A stretch of DNA of 64,000 nt from Protula sp. h YS-2021. Taxonomy: Eukaryota > Annelida > Polychaeta > Sabellida > Serpulidae. Position numbers and translations under genes: made by a program. The stretch spans positions 28,050,645 to 28,114,644 of the forward strand of contig OX457028.1 of the NCBI GenBank assembly GCA_949752745.1, written 5' to 3'. This document shows, piece after piece, positions 45,800 through 55,741 of the stretch. Each line of letters begins with the position of its first letter. Within the stretch, counting starts at the first letter, position 1. The notes beneath the pieces are model-generated. The model made no database searches, was not told the DNA's origin, and saw only the letters and a program-made list of their open reading frames with translations.

Positions 45800-46586
45800 G
45801 CATTGTACAAGAAAATTTCGAAGTAAAACGCAAAAATACTTCCTTCAATTGGTTATTTCTTGAATAATATAAAGTATTTTTCAACATACAAACAATGGCC
45901 CTAGCCATCAAAACTGGGGGCAATTTATGGAATCTGGGGGCCATCGCGGGCCCCAGCAAAAAATTTTGGGTGCTATTTTCTGAAACTGGGGGGCCATGGC
46001 CCCCGCCAAAATTATCCGTGTTATTATTATTATTCACAAGTTCTACACAAGTCCAAAGTTTCGTTGTCCTAGGGTCCATAGTGCTAGAGAAGACGACACA
46101 AGAAAATCGAACCACTGTCAAGAAAAAAGCTCCATAGATTGATAACTTAATACCAACTAAATATATTAGCAAATAACACAGCTTGAATACGTCTTATAAG
46201 CCGAGTAGTGTTTGGTTTTTGTTGACTTGGGGTTTTACTGTCTGATCAGACATACGCTGTGTTATCTATTTATGCAGTGAGAGCTCGCACAAAGCTGAGC
46301 AACCGTGTGGTGTTCTATGCTGCTCGTTAAATGCTGCGCATTTACTTGCAAAAATACTCATTTCCCATGGCGTTTTAACAAAGAAAACGAAATCAAAGAC
46401 GAAAATAAAAAGTGAGCTGCACACGTTCAGATCAAGCTCTTCAGAAGTTCCAATTTTCAGGGTCCTAGGGCACATAGCGTCAGAGAAGAAGCGAAAAAGA
46501 TCGCACAACTGTCAAGAACAAAAAAAAGAACGAACGGCTGCTCGCACAACTTCATATAACCCAAGCTAACAGCTTGTCAAGTGTTA
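45800..46586 (-). mobile_element. Helitron-like element, inverted third copy with an insertion
   Basis: It aligns by eye to the reverse of 22099-22622 in two blocks, 45815-45870 and 46176-46586. About 300 bp between them are foreign or from a related copy. On its 5' side the small hairpin reads AAGCT-AAC-AGCTT (46563-46575) where copies 1 and 2 have AAGCC/GGCTT, a paired change that keeps the stem. The 3' palindrome and CTAG are not found. Confidence 0.55.
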
Positions 46587-46660
46587 AATGAACGCACCAT
46601 TCAAAGATGTGTTCGAATGAATCATTTAAAGACGTGTTCGAATGAGCAGCCCTTTCCTCA
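46587..46660. repeat. Fragment of the 30-bp minisatellite
   Basis: Two units with CATTCAAAGATGTGTTCGAA and AAAGACGTGTTCGAATGAGC match 27033-27218. Like that array, it lies on the 3' side of a broken zinc-finger-like gene. Confidence 0.65.
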
Positions 46661-46972
46661 CACACACACAAATAATGAATAACTGTTTATTTTGGAGTAA
46701 AAGGAGCCCTTAAAGGGCTTTAATTTTTGTTTTGGGAGAACTGCTAGTAAAACCCAAACAGCTGGTTCTCTTCTATCCAATCTTGTTTTGCACCCACCGC
46801 CATTTCAATGTTAAAAAATATCAGCCATAGATCTGCACCATTCTCGTCTGGCCATTCCAAGACACATTATAAAAACAATGCGTCTTGAACGCCAACGATA
46901 AAAATTTGTGGTACAGACCTACTCTATCTAAGCGGTAAGGCATGATTGGTGCTTCACTTTCTCATTTTTTCC

Positions 46973-47004
<32 letters not shown>

Positions 47005-47007
47005 TTG
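46661..47007. other. Unassigned DNA and TA tract
   Basis: A palindrome AGCCCTTAAAGGGCT lies near 46707 and a TA tract at 46974-47003. Confidence 0.45.
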
Positions 47008-47390
47008 CTCTTTCACACGCAACTTCAAGCTCCTGTTCTTCATATTCTAAAACCTTTTCTTGAAATTTCATGGTCATAATATACTTCTTGAACCATATGC
47101 CAAACAGAGTCTATTTCTCACTCACTATGAGAACTGCTATCATCGGCATCATCACCATAATGCTTCATATGCGTATCTAAAGCTTCGCTGTTGTATAACG
47201 CACCACATTCTATACAAGCATGTGCATTAATTTAAGCCATGTTGACTGCATTAATTTAAGCCATACTGACTCTTTGAAGTTTAATAGAAGATTCATCTAA
47301 AGTTTCCGAGAAAGGCATTTTTATAGGGTTTCCCATCTCCCATTCTTCATTCATTTCTGAAGTGTGTGCTTCCTTTAAATGTCATTTAAG
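47008..47390 (-). pseudogene. Acidic zinc-finger-like protein gene, broken (copy 2)
   Basis: It is a diverged copy of 28150-28490. The segment CIECGALYNSEALDTHMKHY fits C-x2-C-x11-H-x2-H, close to a C2H2 finger. It is followed by an Asp/Ser-rich stretch, an in-frame stop, and VWHMVQEVYYDHE. A short internal duplication (GCATTAATTTAAGCCAT, near 47223 and 47250) disrupts the frame. The C-terminal half present in copy 1 is missing here. The function is unknown. Confidence 0.5.
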
Positions 47391-47499
47391 ACTTTGTGGC
47401 CAGTCGCAAGATTTCGATCAAATATTGCATTCATACATCCTCTCGATTCCAAATCCACTTCTCAAATGACAAAAAGTATTTACATGGAAATATATGAAG

Positions 47500-47690
47500 G
47501 CAACAACAGCAACAACAATAACAGAGCCATAACGCAACAACACATCAACGCAATAACAACACAATAGCAACAACAAAACAGCAACAACGCAACAACAAAG
47601 CAACAACACAACGCAACAACACAGCAACACAACAACGTCAGCAACAACACAACAACGAAACAACACAAGAACAATGCCTACAACAGCAAG
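47500..47690. repeat. (CAA)n-rich array in macro-repeat unit 1
   Basis: Interrupted CAACAA/CAGCAA tract. The Val/Leu/Cys-rich minus-strand frames are its translation and are not genes. Confidence 0.9.
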
Positions 47691-47870
47691 ACATTGCTTC
47701 ATGACCTCACTTCCGGTCAGCGATAATGCCAGTTTTTTTTTTCTATCATTTATGCCAACCCTATCCAAACAGCAGGTTTCTCGCCAATTTGATTTCCAAG
47801 TTCCCAATTACCTAGGGAGATGTCACACTCGCTTCTAATATGTCTAACAGTACATTTTCCAAAATTTCCT

Positions 47871-48140
47871 GGGGGGGGGGGGGGCTCAAAAAACCAAAGT
47901 TGCTCAGAATCGTCTGAAACGCCCAAATATTGAAAATTCAAAAAATTTTCCCACGAGGGGGGGGGGGGGGGTTAAAAAAACTAAAGTTCCTCAGAATCGT
48001 TTGAAACGTCTAAAATATGCAAAAATCACAAATTTTCCAACGGAGGGGGGGGGGGGGGGGGGAGGTAAAAAAACCAAAGTTACTCAGAATCGTCTGAAAC
48101 GTCTGAATATGTAAAAAATCACAAAATGTTCCAACGAGAG
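47871..48140. repeat. G-run repeat units in macro-repeat unit 1
   Basis: Three units with G14, G15 and G17 tracts alternate with the conserved CCAAAGTT.CTCAGAATCGT stretch. Confidence 0.85.
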
Positions 48141-48461
48141 AGGAAGGGGTGGCCCAGAACCCTTATTTATCAACTACTCCTGCAACTGACAATCCAGGTG
48201 ACGCTCGTTACGTCACACGTGCCATTAGCACATTTCATAATCTTTGCATATTCACTGCATGGCTGTAAATACAAGTCCTACTTGGAAACTAGAGTACGTC
48301 AGGTAAACTACAATCTCGGAGACAAAATCTTCCCGTGTAGCGTCGATGACCTATGAAATCGATACTGAAGTCGGTTCGCAAAGTGCCATACTACTGCCAC
48401 TTTCACCACGCTTTTCACAATTCTAACAGTTATGTCTTGTTAAATTTCGACAAAAGACTTT

Positions 48462-48928
48462 GTGGCCAGTCGCAAGATTTCGAACAAATCTTGCATTCAT
48501 ACATCCTTTTGATTCCACATAAACTTCTCAAATGACAAAGTCTGAATGTAAATATATGAAGGCAACAACAGCAGCAACAAAACAACGCAATAACAACACA
48601 TCAGCAACAACACAATAGCAACAACACAACGCAACAAGAAAGCAACAACACAACAGCAACAACACAACATCAGCAACAACACAACAAAGCAAGCAACAAA
48701 ACAACAACGCAACAAGACAAAAACAATGGCAACATCAAGACATTACTTCATGACGTCACTTCCGGTCAGCGGTAATACCAATATTTTTCTATTATTTATG
48801 CCAATCCTATCCAAACAGCGGGATTCGCGCCAATTTGATTTCCAAGTTCACAATTTCGAAGGGAGATGTCACACTCCGTTCTAATCTGTCTAAAGATAAA
48901 TTTTCAAAAATTTCCTGGGGGAGGGCTA
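48462..48928 (+). repeat. Macro-repeat unit 2, left half
   Basis: It repeats TGGCCAGTCGCAAGATTTCG, the CAA array (48563-48725) and ACTTCCGGTCAGCG up to TTTCCTGGGGGAGGG. It then stops where composite element B begins. Its right half appears beyond element B, at 59065. Confidence 0.75.
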
Positions 48929-50038
48929 AACAAGTTTGTCCAAGGACAAAGTCCCAGCTTACGAAAAGCAATAAAACCAATTCCAGCGTGCATGAGCAAG
49001 GGAATTTTCCTGAAAAATTGGGCTTCAAAAGATGAGACGGCAAAGAGCTAGCCCAATAATTAATTTAGCACCGGACCAGAACATAGACCGATACATGCAT
49101 ACAAAGATTTCTTTCCCAGAAAAATGGGAAACAGATTTTTTGTATCTCTGGTAGACAGGATAGTCTGCCATAGATACCTTCAAACAACGCTCGCATTTCG
49201 GACCAATGCGCATATTTATGTAACTTGCCTTGAGGCGCGGTTCTTATTCAGACAAGTGCGCATGTTTATTGAATTTTGCGTAGATGCGCGGTTCCCATTT
49301 TGGAACAGTGCACGTTTATTTAACTTCCATTTCTGACGAGGGCCCATGTTTTTTTTTTACCTTTTGTTGATGTGCGGTTCTTATTTCGGATCAGTGCGCA
49401 CGTTTATTTACCTTGTGTTGATGTGCAGTTCTTATTTCGGATCAATGCGAATCTTTATTTACATTGTGTTGATGTGCGGTTCTTATTTCGGATCAGTGCG
49501 CATCTTTAAATACCTTGTGTTGATGTGCGGTTCTTATTTCGGATCAGTGCGCATGTTTATTTACCTTGTGTTGATGTGCGGTTCTTATTCCATACCAATG
49601 CGCATGTTTATTTTACTTGCGTTGATGAGCGGTACTTATTTCGGGCAGCCCAAGTTTTCTTAGGTTGCCTTGATACGCGGTTCGCATTTCGGACCAGTTT
49701 GCATGTTTATTTAACTTGTGTTGATGCACGGTGCTTATTTTGGACGTGTGCCTATGTTTATTTAACTTGCGTTGGTGCGCGGTTTGCATTTTGGACCAGT
49801 GTGCATGTTTATTTAACTTGCGTTGATGAGCAGTTCGAATTTCGGATCATTACGCATGTTTATTTAACTTGCGTTAATGCGCGGTTCGAATTTTGGACCA
49901 GTGCGCATGTTTATTTAACTTGCGTTGATGCGCAGTGCTTATTTTGGACCAGTGCAAATGTTTATTTAATTTGCGTTGGAGCGTGGTTCGCATTTCGAAC
50001 TACTGCGCATGTCTATTTAACTTGCGTTGATGCGTGGT

Positions 50039-50053
50039 TCGAATTTCGGAGAA
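50039..50053. repeat. SINE target site duplication, left copy
   Basis: TCGAATTTCGGAGAA, exactly repeated at 50301-50315. Confidence 0.9.
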
Positions 50054-50300
50054 TTGTATTGTATTGTATTGTTCTTTAGATCCCTTTCAACTTCTATGGC
50101 CATATCGGGATCCCCCTGCCACATTATACTGAAATGGGGCATTCCAGCCCTCCTTCTAACCCTTACATGTGGAGTGCCTCACAAGGTAGCAAGGAGGAGT
50201 CCCAATTTTAAAGTCTTAGGTATGACCCGACCAGGGTTTGAACCCACGATCTTCCAGTCTCGAGGCGGACACTCTAACCACTAGGCCATAGAGACTGGTC
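50054..50300 (-). mobile_element. tRNA-derived SINE
   Basis: Read on the minus strand from 50300, it begins with a tRNA-like head carrying an A box (TGGCCTAGTGG, 50288-50278) and a B box (GGTTCAAACC, 50244-50235), the internal promoter of RNA polymerase III. An unassigned body follows. It ends in ACAATACAATACAATACAAT, a short ATACA-type tail. A perfect 15-bp target duplication flanks it, showing insertion by target-primed reverse transcription into the minisatellite. The tRNA of origin is uncertain (Glu/Asp-like A box). The enzymes would come from a partner LINE; the tail does not match that of the LINE nearby. Confidence 0.85.
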
Positions 50301-50315
50301 TCGAATTTCGGAGAA
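50301..50315. repeat. SINE target site duplication, right copy
   Basis: TCGAATTTCGGAGAA, identical to 50039-50053. Confidence 0.9.
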
Positions 50316-50545
50316 GTGCGCATGTTTATTTAACTTGCGTTGATGGCCGGTGCTTATTTAAGACCAGTGCAAATGTTTATTCAACTTATGTTGGAGCGTA
50401 GTTCGCATTTCGAACCACTGCGTATGTTTATTTAACGTGCGTCGATGCGCGGTTGTTATTTCAGGCCAATGCGAATATTTCTTTAATTTGAGTTGATGCG
50501 CGGTTCTTATTCTGGACCAGTGCGCATGTTTATTTAAGTTGCGTT

Positions 50546-50556
50546 GATGCGCAGTT
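50546..50556. repeat. LINE target site duplication, left copy
   Basis: GATGCGCAGTT, repeated exactly at 56264-56274. Both copies fall at the same phase of the 51-bp repeat, so part of the match could come from the array itself. Confidence 0.7.
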
Positions 50557-50721
50557 AGTTAGTTAGTTAGTTAAATGGTTTGTTTAACGACACGATCGAC
50601 CCTTAGCGAGTTACATTGTGTCAGAACATGTCAGGATTCAGTGACTAGAAGACAATGCTACAAGTTAAAATCAAGATAAACTAAAACCATGTATATTCTA
50701 AAATAATAAGGTAAAAAAAGG

Positions 50722-52770
50722 CTAGAAATACTGGTACAGGTTGATTTCTTTTAAAAATTGTATAAGTTTGCTAGGTTCTACTTCATCAAACAGCTGCTTC
50801 AAGGAGTCAGCTCTGAAATGACGTGAGCGGGCGTCTTGGAAATCGGTACAGTCTATTAAGATATGTTTAACGGTGTAAGGTTCCTGACACCCGACACAGT
50901 CGGGTGCCGGCTCGCCTCTTAGAAGATGTTTGTGGGTGACATATGTATGTCCTATTCTGGCTCTATGGTAAACCATTTCATCTCGCACACTGTTAAGTCC
51001 CGGGGGCTTTTGTCCGACTACCGGCTTTGTTTGATACAGCTTGTTGTTTCTTTGTTTGTTCCATCTTTCTTGCCACAATCTTTTTGTGTATCTTGTGATT
51101 TGATATTTAAAATCGGAGGCTGGTATGAGCATATCGATACAATTATCATTTAGAGCCTCTTTTGCAGCTTTGTCGGCTATCTCGTTTCCTCGGATACCCA
51201 CGTGACTTGGAACCCAGCAAAAAACTATGTCTTTGCCAGCTTTGGTGGCCTCGTCATACCTTTCCAGAAGGTCAAGGATAAGTGGGTTTGATATTTGTAG
51301 GTTTTCAATTGATTGCAGTACGGACATAGAGTCCACGCATAACATAAACTTTTTGTATCGGCTAATTTTCACTATCTGGATAGCGAGATGTAGAGCTTTA
51401 ATTTCGGCCGAGAAAATACAGGAACCATTTGGAAGTCTTGTTTTCAAGGTGTTATTTTCAGTTACAACGGAAGCAGCCGATTTGTTGTCGAGCTTTGAGC
51501 CGTCCGTGTAGACGAAATGGTAGTCGTTAAATTCTTCCTTGAGCTCTGCAAAGTTTGATCGAAATAGAAAGGGGCTAGTTGTTTCCTTTGCATAGACCGA
51601 AAGGTTCTTTAGTACCACAGGTTTGGTGAGTTTCCATTGTGGTAGTTTTGGTACTCTGTATTTTGCGATTGACTCTATGGTGATGTCAGCGTTATCAAGA
51701 TGAGGCTGAACCCTGGCTCCAAATGGAGGTATTACGGTAGGACCTCTTTCATGGAAGCGAGAAAAATCTGATCCAAAGACTGAGTTGTAGGTGGGATTCT
51801 TCTTGTTTGCATAAAGCTTTGTTGAGTACTGCATAGCGAGTTTAACTCGACGAATGTTAAGAGGCTGCTCATTTGCCTCCACATGGAGGCTTTCTGCTGG
51901 TGATGTTCTAAAAGCGTTTAGACACAGTCGTAAACCTTGATTTTGTATCGGGTCTAGGATTTTTAGGTATGAAGGTCTTGCTGATCCATAGACAATGCTG
52001 CCATAGTCTAATCTAGACCGAATCAAGGCTCGGTAAAGCATAAGTTTTGTATCCCGATCAGCGCCCCAGTCATGGGCCGATATTACTCTTAGGAGATTGA
52101 GTGCTTTTTGACATTTTCGTTTCAGTTCTTTGATGTGTGGGATAAAGCTTAGCTTGGAGTCGAAAAGTAAACCCAGAAATTTGTTTTCTTTAACAACAGG
52201 TATTTGAATGCCAGAAATGAATAGAACGGGGTCGTCGTGTTGTTTGCGTTTATTGCAGAAATGCATGCAGACTGTTTTAGTTTGAGAAAATTTAAAACCG
52301 TTTTGGTTAGCCCATGTTTGCAGTGAGTGTATGTTCTGCTGTAAGCGTCGCTGTATTAGATTCATATTCTTGCCTCTGCAAGATATTGCGAAGTCGTCTA
52401 CAAAGAGTGAGCTGTCTATCCCCTGTTTTATGTTATGTCGGATGCTATTTATTTTTATCAGGAACAGAAGAACGGAAAGGATGGATCCCTGAGGAAAACC
52501 TTCCTCTTGTTCGAAGTAGTCTGAGAACACGGCCCCAAGGCGGACCCGAAAACGTCGGTCTTCTAGAAAGGCTTTAATAAATTCAGGTAGGCGGCCTCGC
52601 AGCCCCAAGTCAAAGAGGTCTTGTAGTACTCCATGTTTCCATGCTGTGTCATAGGCCTTTTCCAAGTCAAAGAAAACCGAAACGACATGTTCGTTATTGA
52701 TAAAGGCTTCTCTTATAAACGTTTCTAGTCTTACAAGGTGATCCAGGGTATTTCTTTGTTTTCTAAAACC
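50722..52770 (-). pseudogene. LINE ORF2, C-terminal part (RT core, RNase H, zinc motif)
   Basis: This is the continuation of ORF2 after the frameshift, open for 682 codons. Counting from the Leu codon at 52665: RT motif A (FFDLEKAYDTAW) spans the start, motif B GFPQGSILS is at 56-64, and motif C reads FVDD at 88-91 in place of the more usual YADD. RNase H residues are D388 (YTDGSK), E421, D445 (CVDSMS), H488 (VPSHVGIRGNEIADKA) and D498, a complete set. A C-terminal CVGCQ...H....C zinc motif follows, as in I-type ORF2. No other stop interrupts it. It is not a separate gene: it has no ATG at its start and continues the domain begun upstream. Confidence 0.9.
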
Positions 52771-54392
52771 GCCTGTATATCGGCAAACAAATTATTGCTT
52801 TCTAGATACCAGGTGAGTCTGTCAGCTATCATGCGTTCAAATGTTTTACACAGTGAACTTGTTAAGGAGATTGGTCTGTAATTTTGTGGGCTTGTGGGGT
52901 CTTTGTTTGGTTTTGGTACTGGTATAATAATAGCTTCTCTCCATATTTCTGGAAAGTTGCCAGATTTCCAGGCTTGGTTAAATAGACCCAATAGTATTTC
53001 CAAGGTTTCATTTGGCAAGTGTTTAAGGGTTTGGTAGTGTATGTCATCTGAGCCAGCAGCGGAATTGTGAGATTTGTTTAAAGCCTGTCGGAGTTCATTC
53101 AGTGAGAAATCGCAGTTGTAGGATTCACTATTGTCTGAGTAAAAGTTTATGTTGCTTCGTTCTTTATGTGCCTTATATCGTCTAAAGTCTTCGTTATAGT
53201 GTTTAGAGGATGAGTTGTGTTCAAATGTTTCTCCCAGGACGTCAGATATTTCCCTTCTTCCCGTTACAGTGGTATTGTTAGTTTGTAAATGGCTCACAGG
53301 GCCTAGAGAGCCTTTGTCGGATATCTTCCTAACCATGTCCCACGTTTTCTTTAATGAAGTTTTCCCGTTTAACTTGGAAACAAACTCCTCCCATAAGCGT
53401 TTCTTACTTTGTTTTACAGTCTTGCGAGCGATGGCATTGAGTCTTTTATATACCATTCTTCTAATGGTGTCCGGATGATTGATGAACTGTTTTAGTGCTT
53501 GTTTTTGAACTGCTATTGACCGTTTGCATTCATCGTTGAACAAGATTTTGTGTGATCTTGTGCGGGATCCGGATATTTTCGGGATAGTCTTTTCCATTAT
53601 TGATTGTATCAAAGCGGTGAATAGTAGAATAGGGTCATTATCACTTTCAAGGTGTTCTCGTGTAATTGACTGATGGCATAATTCTTGGAATTGTAGCCAA
53701 TCTGCTTTGTTAAAATTCCACTTGTCTACTCTTTCTTGTAGTTGTGGAATGCTTTGTTTAATTAAAATTGGAAAATGATCGCTTCCATGTAGATCGTCTA
53801 TAACTTTCCAGCTAAAATCCAGATACAAGTTAGCAGAGGCTATACAGAGGTCGATAGAGGTTTTTGAACCAGTGCCCATATGAAAATATGTCGGTGTTTT
53901 GTCATTGAGTAAAGACAGATTGTGATGGTGTAGTAGGTTTTCTATAACCTTTCCTTTTTGGTCTGTTGTATGGTTGCCCCACATTGTACTATGGGCGTTG
54001 AAATCACCGACCCATAGTATGGGTTTTGGAAGTTGGTTTATGAGGTCTGAAAATTCGTGTGGTTGTGGTTTTGAAGGTGGTGGCACGTAGATGTTGCACA
54101 CAGTGATTGTTTTGTTCAAGGTAGCCCTGACAGCCTGGGCCTGTAGGGTGGTATTTAGATTTATTTCACTTTGGGGTATATCGTTTCGAACAAACGTTGC
54201 AATTCCTCCGGAGGCTTTGTTGCTAACGTGGTCTTTGATGTAGGGTATATATCCCTTCAGCGTTGGTTGGTTGTTGGTTTTAGAGAAGGTTTCTTGTAGG
54301 CAAATTATTGCTGGGTCACTTTGGGATATGAGTGTTAAAATTTCGTGATGGTTGGTCCAAAAACCTCGTATATTCCACTGAATTATTGCCAT
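52731..54392 (-). pseudogene. LINE ORF2, N-terminal part (APE endonuclease, start of RT)
   Basis: 553 codons from the ATG at 54392. The AP-endonuclease-like domain shows NIRG (7-10), E34 in CLQETF, D130 and N132 in VGDFNAH, and S204-D205-H206 in GSDHFPIL, all the residues expected for target nicking. The RT domain begins near 440 with SAAGSDDIHYQTLK and contains NYRPISLTSSLCKTFERM (504-521). At codon 541 the frame is lost: a G is missing in the GCGG-TTTT junction at about 52768-52770, giving a short false tail and a stop at 52731. ORF1 ends 20 nt upstream, so translation of ORF2 likely needs reinitiation in an intact copy. Confidence 0.9.
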
Positions 54393-54412
54393 ATGGTCTT
54401 ATTTATTTATGC

Positions 54413-55741
54413 CTAGGGGTCTTTGTATTCCGACACTAGGTCTTGAAATTTGGTTCTTTTTATGGCCACTTTCCTTTGTTGTTTTGGAGGAGAGGGGTTC
54501 TGACGGTGTATGTTATCGTCTTCTTCCATTAGTGGAGAGAACCTATTCTCTACCTCGCTGGTTAAAGAGGAGCGCAATCTTTCCTTGGCTTGTTTGGCTC
54601 TCTCTTTAAGGTTGGCCTTTACCTCCTTGGGTAAATTAGATGGAGGACTTGTTCTTTGTTGCGGTGTTGGTGGGGAGGGGGTGGGGCGTGCGGCCGCCAC
54701 TGCACAATTCCTCTTTGATGGTGGTGAGCTTTTTGCACACTGCTGATTTGGAGTAGTCGCTTTTGGTCTTGCACCACCTTGCGTTTGAGAGCCAGTAGCT
54801 GTAGTACGCGGTTGGCTCAATTTTGTCACCTTGGTGCTTTTTGGTGGTATGTTGCAGGTTTTCTGGACTGTCAACCATGTCACCTCGGTCTGGCAAGCTG
54901 TGTCCCGTGATGTCGGTTTGACCGCGTTGGCGTAGCTTCTAGTCCCAGGTAAGGGTTGCGTTGCCAGTTTTCGGGCTTGCTGGTATGTGACCGACTGTTG
55001 GTATTTAATTTCTTGCACCTTTTTTTCCAGCTTCCAGCGCGGGCAGTCTCTAGAGGACGCCGCGTGGTTTCCTTCGTAATTTGTGCACTTTGTGGTGGCA
55101 GCGGTACAGGTGTCGTGGATGTGTCCTTCCTCTCCACACTTGGCGCACCTTGGTTGATTGGCTCTACATTTAATTTTAGTATGGCCAATTCTCTGGCAGT
55201 GAAAACACCGCATGGGGTTGGGTATATAGGTGGTGGTCCGCAGGTTTAGGTAGCCCATTTTTACTGTGGTTGGCAATGTAGCTTTACAAAAGGTAAGGAC
55301 AACAGTGCCCTTTTGGCCGAGAAATCGGGCTTCTATAACGCCCTGTGGTTTCAGTTCTCTGACGAGTTCGTCTATGGAGCAGAATTTGAGGTCAGGGTGG
55401 GCGACTACTCCTTTTGAAGTATTCAGTGTACGGTCTGGTGTGCACTTTACGGGGACATTCACGAACGTCGTGAGTTCAAGCAGGGCTTTGCTGTGTCGTC
55501 GTTCATATATATGAACTAATAGGTCACCCGATCGAAGTCGCTTTACCGTGAACCGCGTGCCGACAATACCGTTAAGCCCCTTTTCGACTGCGAATGGAGA
55601 GAGCTTAAGGCGTCCGTCTCTTGGCGTTATGATAACGTATTCCGGGAAGGGTGTCGGCGGTGACTCTATTTCGATATGAGCTCGTTTTGCTGGTGTCCTC
55701 GTTGCACCTTGTTTATTCGATTCTTCTTTATTTGTCTCCAT
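54413..55741 (-). CDS. LINE ORF1, gag-like RNA-binding protein with zinc knuckles
   Basis: 442 residues from an ATG at 55741. The first half (about 35-170) looks like the RRM-type domains of I and Jockey ORF1 proteins. Two CCHC knuckles follow: CFHCQRIGHTKIKC (179-192) and CAKCGEEGHIHDTC (199-212). A third (219-233, CTNYEGNHAASSRDC) has Tyr where the second Cys should be, so it may be inactive in this copy. The C-terminal half is Pro/Thr/Lys-rich and disordered-looking, with a basic stretch before 390. The frame is intact. Such proteins bind the element's RNA and form the particle that carries it to the nucleus. Confidence 0.9.
   Translation of the reverse strand: METNKEESNKQGATRTPAKRAHIEIESPPTPFPEYVIITPRDGRLKLSPFAVEKGLNGIVGTRFTVKRLRSGDLLVHIYERRHSKALLELTTFVNVPVKCTPDRTLNTSKGVVAHPDLKFCSIDELVRELKPQGVIEARFLGQKGTVVLTFCKATLPTTVKMGYLNLRTTTYIPNPMRCFHCQRIGHTKIKCRANQPRCAKCGEEGHIHDTCTAATTKCTNYEGNHAASSRDCPRWKLEKKVQEIKYQQSVTYQQARKLATQPLPGTRSYANAVKPTSRDTACQTEVTWLTVQKTCNIPPKSTKVTKLSQPRTTATGSQTQGGARPKATTPNQQCAKSSPPSKRNCAVAAARPTPSPPTPQQRTSPPSNLPKEVKANLKERAKQAKERLRSSLTSEVENRFSPLMEEDDNIHRQNPSPPKQQRKVAIKRTKFQDLVSEYKDP

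Larger units (their letters stand above)
47395..48461 (+). repeat. Macro-repeat unit 1 (CAA array, G-run array, unique segments)
   Basis: It contains, in order: TGGCCAGTCGCAAGATTTCG with CATTCATACATCCT; a CAA array (47500-47690); ACTTCCGGTCAGCG to AAATTTCCTGGG; three G-run units (47871-48140); then GGTGGCCCAGAACCC to the start of unit 2 at 48462. The period is about 1.07 kb. The unit joins the broken zinc-finger-like gene at its left edge exactly as the CAA array does at 28.5 kb. Confidence 0.75.
49185..50556. repeat. 51-bp minisatellite, array 2 left segment
   Basis: About 21 units of the same repeat as 34214-35095, interrupted by the SINE at 50054-50300. Units near 49370-49600 form a subgroup with CTTGTGTTGATGTGCGGTTC and TTATTTCGGATCAGTG. 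Open frames such as 49525-50079 are by-products of the 51-bp period. Confidence 0.9.

Noticed and set aside
47418..47807. Val/Leu/Cys-rich frames that look like membrane proteins
   Set aside because: They are the minus-strand reading of CAA arrays (GTT/TTG codons). The same artefact appears at 48497-48715 and 59704-60017.
52665..52665. A separate gene starting at the TTG codon at 52665
   Set aside because: The sequence upstream continues the same RT domain in frame back to about 52770, where a single base is missing from ORF2. It is the second part of one broken ORF.
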